This document shows, in pieces, positions 46,128 to 55,759 of a DNA stretch of 64,000 nucleotides (the stretch's first letter is position 1; each line of letters starts with the position of its first letter). The DNA comes from an uncultured Persicobacter sp. (GTDB taxonomy: Bacteria; Bacteroidota; Bacteroidia; Cytophagales; Cyclobacteriaceae), in NCBI GenBank assembly GCA_947498325.1, contig CANMKE010000014.1:1-64000 (forward strand), in the 5' to 3' direction. The notes under the pieces were generated by a model. The model made no database searches and was not told the origin of the DNA. It saw only the letters and a list, made by a program, of their open reading frames with translations. Position numbers and translations under genes: made by a program.

Positions 46128-47612
46128 TTAAAGCGGATTTTGCTCCAAAGCGGCATTTCTGTCCAATTCATTTTGCGGAATTGGCAGTAATACTTTGGCT
46201 TCGGTCATGTTGTAAGCAGTAGGTTTTCCTGTGCGAAGATCGATCTCCACCAAATTATTCATGGTAGAAACCAATTTCCCGAATCTCTGCAAATCGTACC
46301 AACGCTGACCTTCATGCGCAAATTCCAGTCTTCTTTCCAGCAAGATTGCCGCATTCATATTTTCCTTGCTCGACATATCATCAGCGGTAAGTTCGGGCAG
46401 ATTTACCCTCGCACGTACTTGGTTGATCTCCGCAGCGGCAGCACTGATGTTGCCCAGCGCATTGAAGGCTTCGGCTTTCAGCAGGATCACGTCCGCGTAG
46501 CGTAAAATATACTGACGGTCAGCACTTGCCCAGCCACTGGCATTTTTTCTGCGGTAAGCAAAGGGAATGCTGCTGTTTGGGGTGTTGAACCAGTATTCAT
46601 CCGACCAGCTGACTTCCTCGAAAAGTACCGTGTTGTTCTTGCGGATATCATCTCCCTGGGCATCATAGGCATTGATCAAATCATGGGATGGGGTTACAAA
46701 CTTGCGCCAGTCGTCGCCAGAGATTGATTTCGGCAGGTTCATTTGTGGCTCCCAGTTTCCGTCGGTTCCTTCAATAAACTGCACCTCCATAATGGACTCC
46801 TCATTGTTGAAATGCCCACCATCAAACAGGTGGTTAAAGTCGATAAGCTTATAGGCTGCTGCGCTGTTTTCTACCGTTTCGATGTACTTCAGCACCTTGT
46901 TGTAATCGCGGTTTGGGCTTTGTGCTTCGGCCTTTGCCGCAAGCGCTGCCGCCGCCCCTTTTGTCGCACGTGCTTTATCAATCATGGCACTTTCATAACG
47001 CTCAGGGAGCATATCAATGGCCATTTGTAAATCTGTCGCAATCTGTGCATAAACGTCTTCGGCAGAGGCACGTGGCAGGTTGGTCTTTTCCGGATCAGCG
47101 GATTTCGTCATCTCCAAAACCAAAGGTACGCCACCGTATAACCTCACCAAATTAAAGTAATGATAAGCACGGAGAAAGTAGGCTTCGCCCAAAATCTGAT
47201 TTTTACGCTCCTCGGATAATTTTGGATCCTCCACCTTTGGGGCATATTCCAAAACCACATTGGCTTTCAGAATGGCATTGTAGATTTCACTCCAGGCTTT
47301 GTTTACCCGCCCGTTGGTTGGGGAGGTCGTGAGCAGGTCGTATTCGAATACTTCAGGGTTGTCGCCTCCGGCATAGAAATTATCCGACCGAACATCACCC
47401 AAAAGGATGTTGTCCCATACGTAGTAATCGGTGGTCTGAAACGACTCGTAAGCACCGTTGAGTGCCGCCTCAATTTGCGGAGCGGAATTGTACCCGTTCT
47501 CTACGGTATCTTCGGAGATTGGAGTGAGCTCCAGGAAATCGTTACAAGAGGATGCTGAAAAAGCGATCAACAATCCTAAAAGATATGATTTAATAGGTTT
47601 CAAGTTCATCAT
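46128..47612 (-). CDS. SusD/RagB-like glycan-binding lipoprotein (locus C)
   Basis: 494 residues. The lipoprotein signal ends at Cys23 (AFSASSC), with two adjacent ATGs at the start. The TPR-like core shows EAYFLRAYHYFNLVRLYGGVPLV, and the C-terminus shows ERRLEFAHEGQRWYDLQRFGK and the LLPIPQNELDRN close typical of SusD. The gene lies 8 bp after SusC. Its role is to bind oligosaccharide over the SusC channel at the cell surface. Confidence 0.97.
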   Translation of the reverse strand: MMNLKPIKSYLLGLLIAFSASSCNDFLELTPISEDTVENGYNSAPQIEAALNGAYESFQTTDYYVWDNILLGDVRSDNFYAGGDNPEVFEYDLLTTSPTNGRVNKAWSEIYNAILKANVVLEYAPKVEDPKLSEERKNQILGEAYFLRAYHYFNLVRLYGGVPLVLEMTKSADPEKTNLPRASAEDVYAQIATDLQMAIDMLPERYESAMIDKARATKGAAAALAAKAEAQSPNRDYNKVLKYIETVENSAAAYKLIDFNHLFDGGHFNNEESIMEVQFIEGTDGNWEPQMNLPKSISGDDWRKFVTPSHDLINAYDAQGDDIRKNNTVLFEEVSWSDEYWFNTPNSSIPFAYRRKNASGWASADRQYILRYADVILLKAEAFNALGNISAAAAEINQVRARVNLPELTADDMSSKENMNAAILLERRLEFAHEGQRWYDLQRFGKLVSTMNNLVEIDLRTGKPTAYNMTEAKVLLPIPQNELDRNAALEQNPL

Positions 47613-47620
47613 CAGGAAGT

Positions 47621-50590
47621 TTAAAAAGTTACATTAAGACCAATGATCAGGCTTCGCGATTGTGGGAAAGTTCCGTAATCGATGCCCTGAACGGTATTGC
47701 TTCCGCCAAAGGCGTTCACCTCAGGGTCAAAGCCCGAGTAGTTTGTCCAGGTGAACAAGTTCTCTCCGGTAACATAGACTCTCAGTCCTGAGATACTTGC
47801 AGGGTCGAGCCATGATGCTGGGAAGTTGTAGCCTAAAGTCAGGGCTTTAATTCTCAGGTAAGAGGCGTCCTCCACAAAGCGGTCGGAAATTCTTGAATTG
47901 TCACGATTTCCCCATGATGCTTTCGGGATGTCTGTAATGTCGCCTTCTTTTCTCCAACGTCTTAATACCGCTGCGGTCTGGTTTTTAGGGTCCGTCATAC
48001 CTTCGGTATCAAATCGGGTAGCGTTGAGCATATCGCGTCCCTGCGCCCCTTCAATGAACATCATCAAACTCCAGCCCTTGTAGCTAACCGTGTTGGTCAT
48101 CCCGTAGATGAAATTAGGGTTGGCATCACCAATAATCTCCCGGTCTTCGGGGGTAGGGGTGAAGGTCGTTTCACCTTCTTTGGTGAGGTAATAGGCGTTT
48201 CCTGTTTTTGGATCTACGCCCGCATAGCGATAGCCATAAATGCTACCAAGCGGCAAACCTTCCTGTACAAGAATTGCGGCACCACGACCGGCAATTTGTC
48301 CTTCGTACATGTCATCGACCAGGGAGATGACTTCATTTCTGTTGAAAGAGATATTGAAATCAGTATTCCATCTTACAGCTTTGTCGATGTTCAGTGTACC
48401 GATGTTAAACTCAATACCCCTGTTTTGCAGTTGCCCAACATTGCGCCATGCGCTGTTGAAACCGGTACTGGTAGGCAGAGGACTTTGTAGCAACAGGTCG
48501 CGGGTGTCTTTCTGGTAAGCGTCTGCTGTAACTCTCAGGCGGCCATTGTAAAGGGCCAGGTCAAGTCCAACATTTATCTGCTCAGATTCTTCCCATTTCA
48601 GGGATCGATTTTCCAGCGATGAAGGGTAGGTACCCGGCTGTGAGCTTCCGCCAATAGGATAGCCATTGTTGGAAGAACCGATCAGTCCGCGAGATGCATA
48701 AGGGCTACCAATTTGGTCATTTCCTACAATACCCCAACCTGCACGAAGTTTTAGGTCAGAGATGACCTGTACATCTTTAAGAAAGGCCTCTTCGGAAATT
48801 CGCCAGCCTGCCGAGGCAGAAGGAAAATACCCCCAACGTTGGTCCTGACCGAAAATGCTTGATGCATCAGCTCTAAAGTTGACCGTTAGCAGGTAGCGGT
48901 CGGCAAAGCTGTAGTTTACCCGGCTCATCAAGGAGACATTGGATTTTTCAGATTTGCGGGCATCGGCAGCAGTAATGACGGCACCTGCGTTTGGCGTCTG
49001 GATGTTTCCTCCCGAGAATTTACGTCGTTCGATATGGGTGCTTTCCCAGTTCCATTTCTGAATGACTGAACCGGCAAGGAAGTCGAGCTGATGTTTCTTG
49101 ATGGAAGTGTTGTACTTCAGGATATTTTCAAAAGTGAAGTAACCATTATTGTTTGTTGAGTTAATCCCCTGACCTTCGAGTGCACGGCCATAGCTGGTGC
49201 TGAAGGGATCCAGGAAGTAATCGTAAACATCGTTATTATTGTCGATACCAAAATTCGTACGGAAGCTCAGCCCTTTTACCAACTGCAATTCGGCATACAC
49301 ATTGGCCAGCATGCGCTGATTACTGTAACCACGAACTGGCGCGTCGGTATGTGCCAACGGATTTTCCCAGTTCTGAAGGGGGTTACTGGTATAAGTGCCA
49401 TCGGGATTTTTCACACCGATGATGGGCGGCGTAGAAAGGCTCCCCAGAATGACCCCTCCCTGATTAACATCGAGGTTGTCCTTGACATCCACATCTGAAT
49501 AGCTCGTATAGGCCATTCTTGTACCGACCTTCAGCCATGAGGTAACTTCCTGATCGAGGTTGATTTTGAAGTTGGCCCGTTGCATTTCGGAGGTGCGCAC
49601 CACACCGGTCTGATCGAGGTAACCGCCAGAAAAGTAATAGTTGGTTTTATTGCTTTTTCCTGAAACCGATACCTGGTAGTTTTGGCTGTAACCTTTTTGA
49701 AAAACTTTGTTTTGCCAGTCGGTATTTTCCTGATATTTATCCCATTCGGTATTCTGCCCCATCTCCGTCATCAGGTCGCGGTATTGCTCACCGTTAAGCA
49801 CTTTCTGCATTTTCCACACTTCCGCCACACCGGCGTAGGTGTCAAATGTAACTTGCGGACGGTCGGTATTTCCTCTTTTTGTAGTGATTAAAACCACCCC
49901 GTTAGAGCCTTGCGAACCATAAATTGCTGCTGAAGAAGCATCTTTCAGTACCGTAACATTTTCGATATCTGCCGGATTCAGCGCGCGGGTGTCCTGTGTG
50001 GGTACACCATCTACTACATACAATGGCTCACTGCCAGCGTTAATCGAGTTCGTCCCACGAATACGAATACGGAAACCTTCAGAAGGCTTTCCCGAGCTGG
50101 ACAACACCTGAACACCAGGTGCTTTTCCCTGAATAAGGGCACCAATCTGGGTATTGGCACGGGCCTTCATATCCTCGGCGCCAACCATGGCAACCGCGCC
50201 CGTTACATCTTTTTTCGCCTGTGTGCCATAACCTACAACCACCACCTCGTTGAGTCCGATGACGCTGGTTTCCATTTTCACTTTTAATGAAAGCTGACCC
50301 GTGTAAGCTACTGTTTTTGTCTTCATCCCGATGGATGAAAAACGAAGACTGTCCCCCACTTCAAGCACTACAGGGAAGGTGAACTTCCCGTTCATGTCAG
50401 TGATGGTCCCTTCCGTATCGCCAATTTTCTGGATTGTAACGCCGGGTAATGCTTCCCCATTATTGTCGGTAACTTCTCCGTTTAATTTCGATTGAGCCCT
50501 AAGTAAAGAAGGCGCAAATAAAAGCGTAAGAAATAAATACGCCGCTATGCACCGCAAAAAATTTGGTGCTTTTATGGTAATCATCTCCAT
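47621..50590 (-). CDS. SusC-like TonB-dependent transporter (locus C)
   Basis: About 989 residues from the ATG of MEMITIKAP; the open frame extends 17 codons further but those do not look like a signal peptide. Signal peptide about 1-33 (LFAPSLLRAQ), carboxypeptidase-regulatory-like domain (KLNGEVTDNNGEALPGVTI), signature EVVVVGYG, plug (DASSAAIYGSQGSNGVVLITTKRG) and barrel ending in IGLNVTF. The promoter region to its right carries the GTAAAAGACTTTTAC palindrome and two AAAAGTGGAT motifs. It opens the operon SusC-SusD-SusE/F-GH30-GH30. Confidence 0.97.
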   Translation of the reverse strand: MEMITIKAPNFLRCIAAYLFLTLLFAPSLLRAQSKLNGEVTDNNGEALPGVTIQKIGDTEGTITDMNGKFTFPVVLEVGDSLRFSSIGMKTKTVAYTGQLSLKVKMETSVIGLNEVVVVGYGTQAKKDVTGAVAMVGAEDMKARANTQIGALIQGKAPGVQVLSSSGKPSEGFRIRIRGTNSINAGSEPLYVVDGVPTQDTRALNPADIENVTVLKDASSAAIYGSQGSNGVVLITTKRGNTDRPQVTFDTYAGVAEVWKMQKVLNGEQYRDLMTEMGQNTEWDKYQENTDWQNKVFQKGYSQNYQVSVSGKSNKTNYYFSGGYLDQTGVVRTSEMQRANFKINLDQEVTSWLKVGTRMAYTSYSDVDVKDNLDVNQGGVILGSLSTPPIIGVKNPDGTYTSNPLQNWENPLAHTDAPVRGYSNQRMLANVYAELQLVKGLSFRTNFGIDNNNDVYDYFLDPFSTSYGRALEGQGINSTNNNGYFTFENILKYNTSIKKHQLDFLAGSVIQKWNWESTHIERRKFSGGNIQTPNAGAVITAADARKSEKSNVSLMSRVNYSFADRYLLTVNFRADASSIFGQDQRWGYFPSASAGWRISEEAFLKDVQVISDLKLRAGWGIVGNDQIGSPYASRGLIGSSNNGYPIGGSSQPGTYPSSLENRSLKWEESEQINVGLDLALYNGRLRVTADAYQKDTRDLLLQSPLPTSTGFNSAWRNVGQLQNRGIEFNIGTLNIDKAVRWNTDFNISFNRNEVISLVDDMYEGQIAGRGAAILVQEGLPLGSIYGYRYAGVDPKTGNAYYLTKEGETTFTPTPEDREIIGDANPNFIYGMTNTVSYKGWSLMMFIEGAQGRDMLNATRFDTEGMTDPKNQTAAVLRRWRKEGDITDIPKASWGNRDNSRISDRFVEDASYLRIKALTLGYNFPASWLDPASISGLRVYVTGENLFTWTNYSGFDPEVNAFGGSNTVQGIDYGTFPQSRSLIIGLNVTF

Positions 50591-50712
50591 AAGATATAAT
50601 AGGTTTAGTAAAGCTTCAATGCAAAGTGTGTGCACAGTCACGCCGCATTGAAATTAAAAAATGAAGCAGGTCGAAGCGCGCTATGCTTCTTCTGCATTCG
50701 TCATGATCGAAG

Positions 50713-50727
50713 GTAAAAGACTTTTAC
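50713..50727 (-). promoter_or_regulatory. Palindrome upstream of locus C SusC gene
   Basis: GTAAAAGACTTTTAC has perfect 7-bp arms around a single base, 123-137 bp upstream of the SusC start. The neighbouring SusR-like regulator is the obvious candidate binder. No other copy was found in the window. Confidence 0.4.
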
Positions 50728-50751
50728 AGGCCAAATGGAGATGATGAACAA

Positions 50752-50838
50752 AAAAGTGGATAAATATTGAGCGTGTTAAATGTTAAGTGACTGAAAATAA
50801 ATAGGTTAGTGAAATGTTGCTCTGGTGTAAAAGTGGAT
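50752..50838 (-). promoter_or_regulatory. AAAAGTGGAT motif pair upstream of SusC (locus C)
   Basis: The 10-mer AAAAGTGGAT (ATCCACTTTT in the direction of transcription) occurs at 50752-50761 and 50829-50838. The same 10-mer occurs twice upstream of the 930-residue GH30 gene (55609-55618 and 55620-55629). I did not find it upstream of the other PULs. This suggests a shared regulator site, probably for the SusR-like protein encoded between these two regions. Confidence 0.5.
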
Positions 50839-50846
50839 GTCTTTCA

Positions 50847-52544
50847 TCAAAAAACAGCCACTTCTTTTTCCTTTTCGAGCGTGTTCGATGATTTTTTCGT
50901 GCCGATTTTCATAATTTCATCCTCAAAATTTTCTTTGGGCACCATGGTTTTCTTCTTGACCTTTGCGCGGTAGTTGTAAATCGTGTGAACGGAGTAGCGT
51001 AACAGCTTGGCGATTTTTCCGCTGTCCTGAATACCGAGGCGGATCAGGGCAAAAATGCGCAGCTCACTGTTGAGCTGCTCACCTTGCTTTGGTTCAAACT
51101 GATTTTCCGGAAGCATCAGTGCATTAAACTCGGTCACAAAATTGGGGTAAATCTTCAGGAAGGTGCGGTCAAAATTCTCATAAAAAGCTTTGATCTCTTC
51201 CTCAAGAAAATCCGGGTCGGAAAGCTCCCTCACAAGCTGGGCTCCTTTTTTATTGCTGACCAGTTTTTTGGCGTACTTGCGCTGTTCATCGAGCTTATCA
51301 ATGTAGTCGGAGCAAATTTTGAAAAAGTTGCCAATATACTGCTCTTTGATATGGTCAGATTCTGAAAGCGCTTCGAAAAGTTGGTTCAGGTGTTCGTTAC
51401 TTGCCGCCAAATCGTGGTTAAGCTGTTGCAGTCGTGCATTGGACCGCTCCAGTTTTTTCTTTGTCAGCCGAACTTTCCGAACCTGATAATAGAGCAACAT
51501 CAAAGCCGCACAGATGAGGGCGATCAAAAATATGGTGAGGTATAACATTTGGCGCAAGTGCTGCTTTTGCCGTTCAGTTTCGAGCTGATAGGCGGCAGAA
51601 ATCAAAGGCTCAATATTGGATACCTCCACCTGACGAAGCTTGGAATTAAAATATTCGGCATCTTTCAGGGAGCATTTAATCAGCTGATAGGCGAGTTCCA
51701 CGCGGCCTTCATTGAAATACAGGCCCGCCAGTGTAGCCATGGCGGCATTGTCCTTTACTGCTCCTTTAAGGTCTGAAATTGCCGACGCTATCAGGAAACA
51801 CTTTTGCTTTTCAGTATTCTGTTCCAGTTCATAACTCTGCGATCGCGTAAAAGCCGCCTTGGAATAGGCCCGACTGCCAGAATCAAACATTTTTAAAATC
51901 TGTGTATTGATCCTGCGGCAGTCCATGAGTTGGCGCGCATCGAGGTATTGTCCTTCTTGCACCACAAGGTAATCGTAGGAGGAAGGGCTCGCAAGTTGTT
52001 TCACACTGTCACCATACTGCAAATGCAGGGCTTCATAACGCTTTTTCTCTTCGGGCAGGTAGCCATAGAACCACAGGTCACCATAAATTTTATGGCAAAC
52101 TTTCAGATATTGAAGCCTGATCTCGGGATTGTCGGTTTGGCTATGGGTTCTTTTTACCACATTAAGGGCCTCCTGCGGACGGCCAGAAACGGCCAAAAGC
52201 ATGGCCAAATCGAGCTGTGCTTCTAAAATGCTGTTAGGGTCTTTGATCTGACTGGCCATGCGGTTGGCTTGCTGAACATAAACCATGGCCGAATCAAAAA
52301 CAAACGCTTCATAGGCCAAACCGATTTCTCGGTACAGCCAATATTGCTTCATGGGATGGTTGGTCCGCTCAAGACGCTGCTTGAGCAGGCCGATTTCACT
52401 GAGCTTCTGCAGCTCATATTTGGGCTGCTGATCCATGACTTCCAAAAGCTTGGGGAGCAGCTCTTCAGAGGATTGTGCCTGAACGGGAGAAAACATCAAT
52501 ACAGGACACAGGAGTAAAAAAAATAATTGTAGTTGCTTATTCAT
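50847..52544 (-). CDS. SusR-like membrane-spanning regulator (DUF6377 type)
   Basis: 565 residues. A signal peptide covers about 1-23 (CPVLMFSPVQAQ). Residues about 30-330 are alpha-helical TPR-like repeats, presumably the periplasmic sensor. A membrane helix spans LYLTIFLIALICAALMLLYYQ (about 336-356), then a coiled coil (KKKLERSNARLQQLNHDL). The cytoplasmic end carries a helix-turn-helix of the LuxR/NarL kind (FALIRLGIQDSGKIAKLLRYSVHTIYNY, about 492-520). This layout matches SusR, the activator of the Bacteroides starch locus, and the DUF6377 family. It should bind an oligosaccharide in the periplasm and activate locus C. The gene lies between SusC and the large GH30 gene, on the same strand. 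Confidence 0.9.
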   Translation of the reverse strand: MNKQLQLFFLLLCPVLMFSPVQAQSSEELLPKLLEVMDQQPKYELQKLSEIGLLKQRLERTNHPMKQYWLYREIGLAYEAFVFDSAMVYVQQANRMASQIKDPNSILEAQLDLAMLLAVSGRPQEALNVVKRTHSQTDNPEIRLQYLKVCHKIYGDLWFYGYLPEEKKRYEALHLQYGDSVKQLASPSSYDYLVVQEGQYLDARQLMDCRRINTQILKMFDSGSRAYSKAAFTRSQSYELEQNTEKQKCFLIASAISDLKGAVKDNAAMATLAGLYFNEGRVELAYQLIKCSLKDAEYFNSKLRQVEVSNIEPLISAAYQLETERQKQHLRQMLYLTIFLIALICAALMLLYYQVRKVRLTKKKLERSNARLQQLNHDLAASNEHLNQLFEALSESDHIKEQYIGNFFKICSDYIDKLDEQRKYAKKLVSNKKGAQLVRELSDPDFLEEEIKAFYENFDRTFLKIYPNFVTEFNALMLPENQFEPKQGEQLNSELRIFALIRLGIQDSGKIAKLLRYSVHTIYNYRAKVKKKTMVPKENFEDEIMKIGTKKSSNTLEKEKEVAVF

Positions 52545-52606
52545 AGGCGAAAAAATGAATTTGTATTTAAAAATAGTCTATTTTGATTAATCTCAAAGGA
52601 TATAAT

Positions 52607-52648
52607 AAAAAAAGGCCATAAATCGCTGGATGCAAATTTATGACCTTT
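52607..52648 (-). terminator. Intrinsic terminator of large GH30 gene
   Basis: AAAGG-C-CATAAAT pairs with ATTTATG-A-CCTTT across one mismatch, with a T-run on the minus strand. It lies 28 bp after the 930-residue GH30 stop, so that gene is probably transcribed separately from the regulator gene. Confidence 0.7.
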
Positions 52649-52676
52649 ACATAAAAATTAAACGATGTCGCAGGAT

Positions 52677-55469
52677 TTATATTGCAATTAGTTTTAAGGT
52701 GATTACGCTTCTTTTGTGGTGAATTTGAAGGTAGTACATTCCTGCTGCCAAAGGCGAGCGCAAGAAAATTTCCCGTTCTCCAGTAAGCAAGCATCCCTGG
52801 GTAACCTCCCGGCCGTGCTGGTCAAACAAAATATATTGGTTAAGCCCATGCGATAAATTGGTCAGTGTAATTTTTTGACCACGTATAGGGTTTGGGCTAA
52901 TCACCACAGGGTTACTTTCAGCGAGGCCTATTCTTAGGTTCTCCTCAACAGGCACGAGGGTAAATAATACCTGATCTGAAATGGTTGCTGGGCCAAGAAT
53001 GATGTTCGCGCCATTCTCATTGGCTTGCGGACCGATAAATCGGCCACTCTTGACGGCCAACAAAGTTACGAAATCACCTTCGGCCTGAATATCCCACTGC
53101 TGATTTTCATTATAGGAATCTGCCCATTGCTGAAGTTGATTCCCATATCCAATGCCTCCGTCTCGTACATCCAATGCCTTTCCGCTGTGGTGGGCAATGA
53201 TTTTGTAATGGCCGTCTGCCTGTTGGCTGACTTCCCACTGCTGGTTAGAATTTTGGCTATATTCCCATTGCTGAATACCAGCACCATCTTGAAGGGACCT
53301 ATCGCTAACATCAATTGCCTTGCCACTTTGTTTGCTGATAAAGGCATACAAACCATCTGGAATAGTGCCCGCAACGGGAGCCTGCAGGGTGCTTGCCTGA
53401 ATTTGGGGAGCCCAAGCGGAGTTCAGGCCATTGCGTTCAGTCCTTATTCTGAGTTCATAGGTGGTGGAGTGGGGGAGGCCGTTAATTTTGTGCGTGCTCA
53501 AACTCCCGCCAAGGTCAACACTTTGCCAACTGCCGCCCAATTCCCGATACTGAAGCAGGAAAGCATCTGCCTGGGTATGATCCCATACAAGGGAAAGGGA
53601 AGAAGAGGTTTGGCTCACTACCTGAAAATTTGAAGGGCTAATGGGGGCAGGAATAGTAACCTCAGAGGTGTGGAACTGAAACCAATTGAGATTTCCTATA
53701 CTGCTGCCACCTCGGAAAGTAAGGTAGAGGTCCTGCACTCCTTCGACCACCACGGAAGCTTCTACGGTTTGCCAGCTCTGCCAACTGCCCGTAGGCTTGA
53801 GCTCCACACTGCCAACTACTGGCCCATGGTCGCTGCCTGTTCTAAAATCCACCCATTTTCCATCCTCACTATTATTGGCATACCTTAAAGCAACTGAGGC
53901 AGCCCCATTGGCAAAATCCATTTTTTTATAATACAGAAAATCTCCCTCATCAAGGTACCCAACATTTTGGCCGCCGCCGACATCGGAGCAGGCTTCCAGT
54001 TGGGTCCCTTGCTGCTGGTCATACTGTTCAGACTCATTTTGCACAAAAGCATCCCTGATGATTTCCTCCTGATCCGTATCGCCGTCCCATTTGAAGCTGG
54101 CCACAGAATTGCCTTCGAGAATGTAACTGAAGTGTTTGTTGCCCCAAACGACCCGAATTGTTTTTGCCTGACTATGCCCATTATGCACCAGCAGCGCCTT
54201 GGTGCCATCGGGGTTTATCGCCCCAACGTTACTCAGTTGGCTGTCTTGTGATGACGAGTGAACGATTCTTGCCCCAGCATTCACCATCGTGGATATTTGG
54301 TGGATGATATAATAAGAAACATTTCGTTGGTATTGACCATCCTGGATCGTAACTGCACCGAGGCATTCTGTGCAACCTCCAGGGGTCCGGGGACCGTGAT
54401 CAGCAAAAGATGCCAAATTCCATTCGATAACCGTTTTGGCATAATTTCGCAGCGAACCAACGACAATATTCTGGGTATGCCATTTTAAATCTGCGGAAAA
54501 ATCCCCTGCAACATCCGTATATTGCTCGGTAAAATACACATTCTTATTGGTGGCATTGTGCACCGTCGACATGGCCGAGATATCCCCGCCATAAAGGTGA
54601 AAAGCCGCACCATCGACATAGCTGCTGCCATTAAGCACTGATATAGGGTAACTGGTGTTATCGCAATTATGATCAAAAGCAATAATCTTGGTATCGAGTT
54701 GATGAGCTGCCAGTTTTGGTCCCAAGTGGTGATCAATAAAATCAAGCTGTTGCTGTGCATTCATCAGCATGCTGGGCTCGTTCCACGGGTTTTCAGGCTC
54801 ATTTTGTGGCGTAATAGCCCAAACTTCTAAACCTTCCTGCTTCATCAACTGAAGGTACTTGACGAAATAATTTGCATAGGCGGCATAGTAATTTGATGCC
54901 AGTGAACCACCAATCCAGGCGCGATTGGTTTTCATCCAGGTGGGTGCGGTCCATGGCGTTGCTAATAGCTTTACAGAGGGCTGAATCAGCTTTATTTTTT
55001 TAAGAACAGGAAGCAGATACTGGGCATCAGGGCCTTGAAAACTGAAGTGATCCATATTGACATCACCATCTATTTCATTGTAAGAATAGGTAGAGTTGCT
55101 TAAATCAGAGGCGCCAATACTGATTCTGACCACCGTGTTGTTGCCCTGCTCAGGGCCGAAAAATTCCTCAAGTAAAGTCAATTGTTTATTCTCAGGAAGG
55201 CTCATGATCGCCTCTGCGCTTCCCTGGGTAAGCGCAAAGCCAAAACCATCAATCACCTGCTCCTGCTGTTGATCATTAACAGTAATGAGCTCATTTCCAC
55301 TTCCTTGTCCATCTTGAAAAGCAAGACTGAAATCAGCAAGTTCATGACTTCGGTTACCCGTGGTAAGGATACCCTGAACATTTTGAGCGAAACTGCGATG
55401 AGTGAGACAGCCAAGGAATGACAACGTGCAAAGCAGGTATAAGTAGAGATTTGTTAAAAAGTGTTTCAT
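52677..55469 (-). CDS. Multidomain T9SS-secreted GH30 (GH30-CBM6-FN3-ricin)
   Basis: 930 residues. A signal peptide (about 1-29) leads to a GH30 catalytic domain, subfamily 3-like (about 35-470): QVIDGFGFALTQGSAEAI, ATPWTAPTWMKTNRA, acid/base Glu224 (ITPQNEPENPW) and nucleophile Glu315 (VYFTEQYTD). Then come a CBM6-like beta-sandwich (about 480-620, EACSDVGGGQNVGYLDEGDF and a final NLNWFQF), an FN3 domain (about 625-715), and a ricin-type beta-trefoil (about 718-850, repeats of AIDVSDRSLQDGAGIQQWEY type). A T9SS tail ends the protein (VISPNPIRGQKITL). It is probably the released or surface-bound endo-enzyme that attacks beta-1,6-glucan first. It has its own promoter with two AAAAGTGGAT motifs and its own terminator. 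Confidence 0.94.
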   Translation of the reverse strand: MKHFLTNLYLYLLCTLSFLGCLTHRSFAQNVQGILTTGNRSHELADFSLAFQDGQGSGNELITVNDQQQEQVIDGFGFALTQGSAEAIMSLPENKQLTLLEEFFGPEQGNNTVVRISIGASDLSNSTYSYNEIDGDVNMDHFSFQGPDAQYLLPVLKKIKLIQPSVKLLATPWTAPTWMKTNRAWIGGSLASNYYAAYANYFVKYLQLMKQEGLEVWAITPQNEPENPWNEPSMLMNAQQQLDFIDHHLGPKLAAHQLDTKIIAFDHNCDNTSYPISVLNGSSYVDGAAFHLYGGDISAMSTVHNATNKNVYFTEQYTDVAGDFSADLKWHTQNIVVGSLRNYAKTVIEWNLASFADHGPRTPGGCTECLGAVTIQDGQYQRNVSYYIIHQISTMVNAGARIVHSSSQDSQLSNVGAINPDGTKALLVHNGHSQAKTIRVVWGNKHFSYILEGNSVASFKWDGDTDQEEIIRDAFVQNESEQYDQQQGTQLEACSDVGGGQNVGYLDEGDFLYYKKMDFANGAASVALRYANNSEDGKWVDFRTGSDHGPVVGSVELKPTGSWQSWQTVEASVVVEGVQDLYLTFRGGSSIGNLNWFQFHTSEVTIPAPISPSNFQVVSQTSSSLSLVWDHTQADAFLLQYRELGGSWQSVDLGGSLSTHKINGLPHSTTYELRIRTERNGLNSAWAPQIQASTLQAPVAGTIPDGLYAFISKQSGKAIDVSDRSLQDGAGIQQWEYSQNSNQQWEVSQQADGHYKIIAHHSGKALDVRDGGIGYGNQLQQWADSYNENQQWDIQAEGDFVTLLAVKSGRFIGPQANENGANIILGPATISDQVLFTLVPVEENLRIGLAESNPVVISPNPIRGQKITLTNLSHGLNQYILFDQHGREVTQGCLLTGEREIFLRSPLAAGMYYLQIHHKRSVITLKLIAI

Positions 55470-55523
55470 GAAAATTATTTTGGGTGAAAAAAATGTTTAC
55501 TGAAGATAGATGGATCCCTTTAA

Positions 55524-55629
55524 GGTATCAATGAGAGGTTGATACCGCTAAATAAATGGTGAACACTAAAGGCGGATTTTAAGGCGTGTTGAGCGATTTT
55601 CCACAAAAAAAAGTGGATCAAAAGTGGAT
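55524..55629 (-). promoter_or_regulatory. Promoter-region repeats of large GH30 gene
   Basis: AAAAGTGGAT occurs at 55609-55618 and again at 55620-55629, a tandem pair with 11-bp period, about 140-160 bp upstream of the GH30 start. An inverted repeat, GGTATCAA / TTGATACC, lies at 55524-55546 with a 7-nt loop. The tandem pair is shared with the SusC promoter region of locus C. Confidence 0.5.
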
Positions 55630-55759
55630 TTGAAGTTTAGCCTATCAGCAGTCTGTTGGCCAAAATAAAGGGACGAGCTGATTCCCGCTCAAGTCATGCT
55701 CCGAGGTAGCCTGTCAAAAATACGCCATCACCCCAATCAAAAACATAATTTCTACCTCC

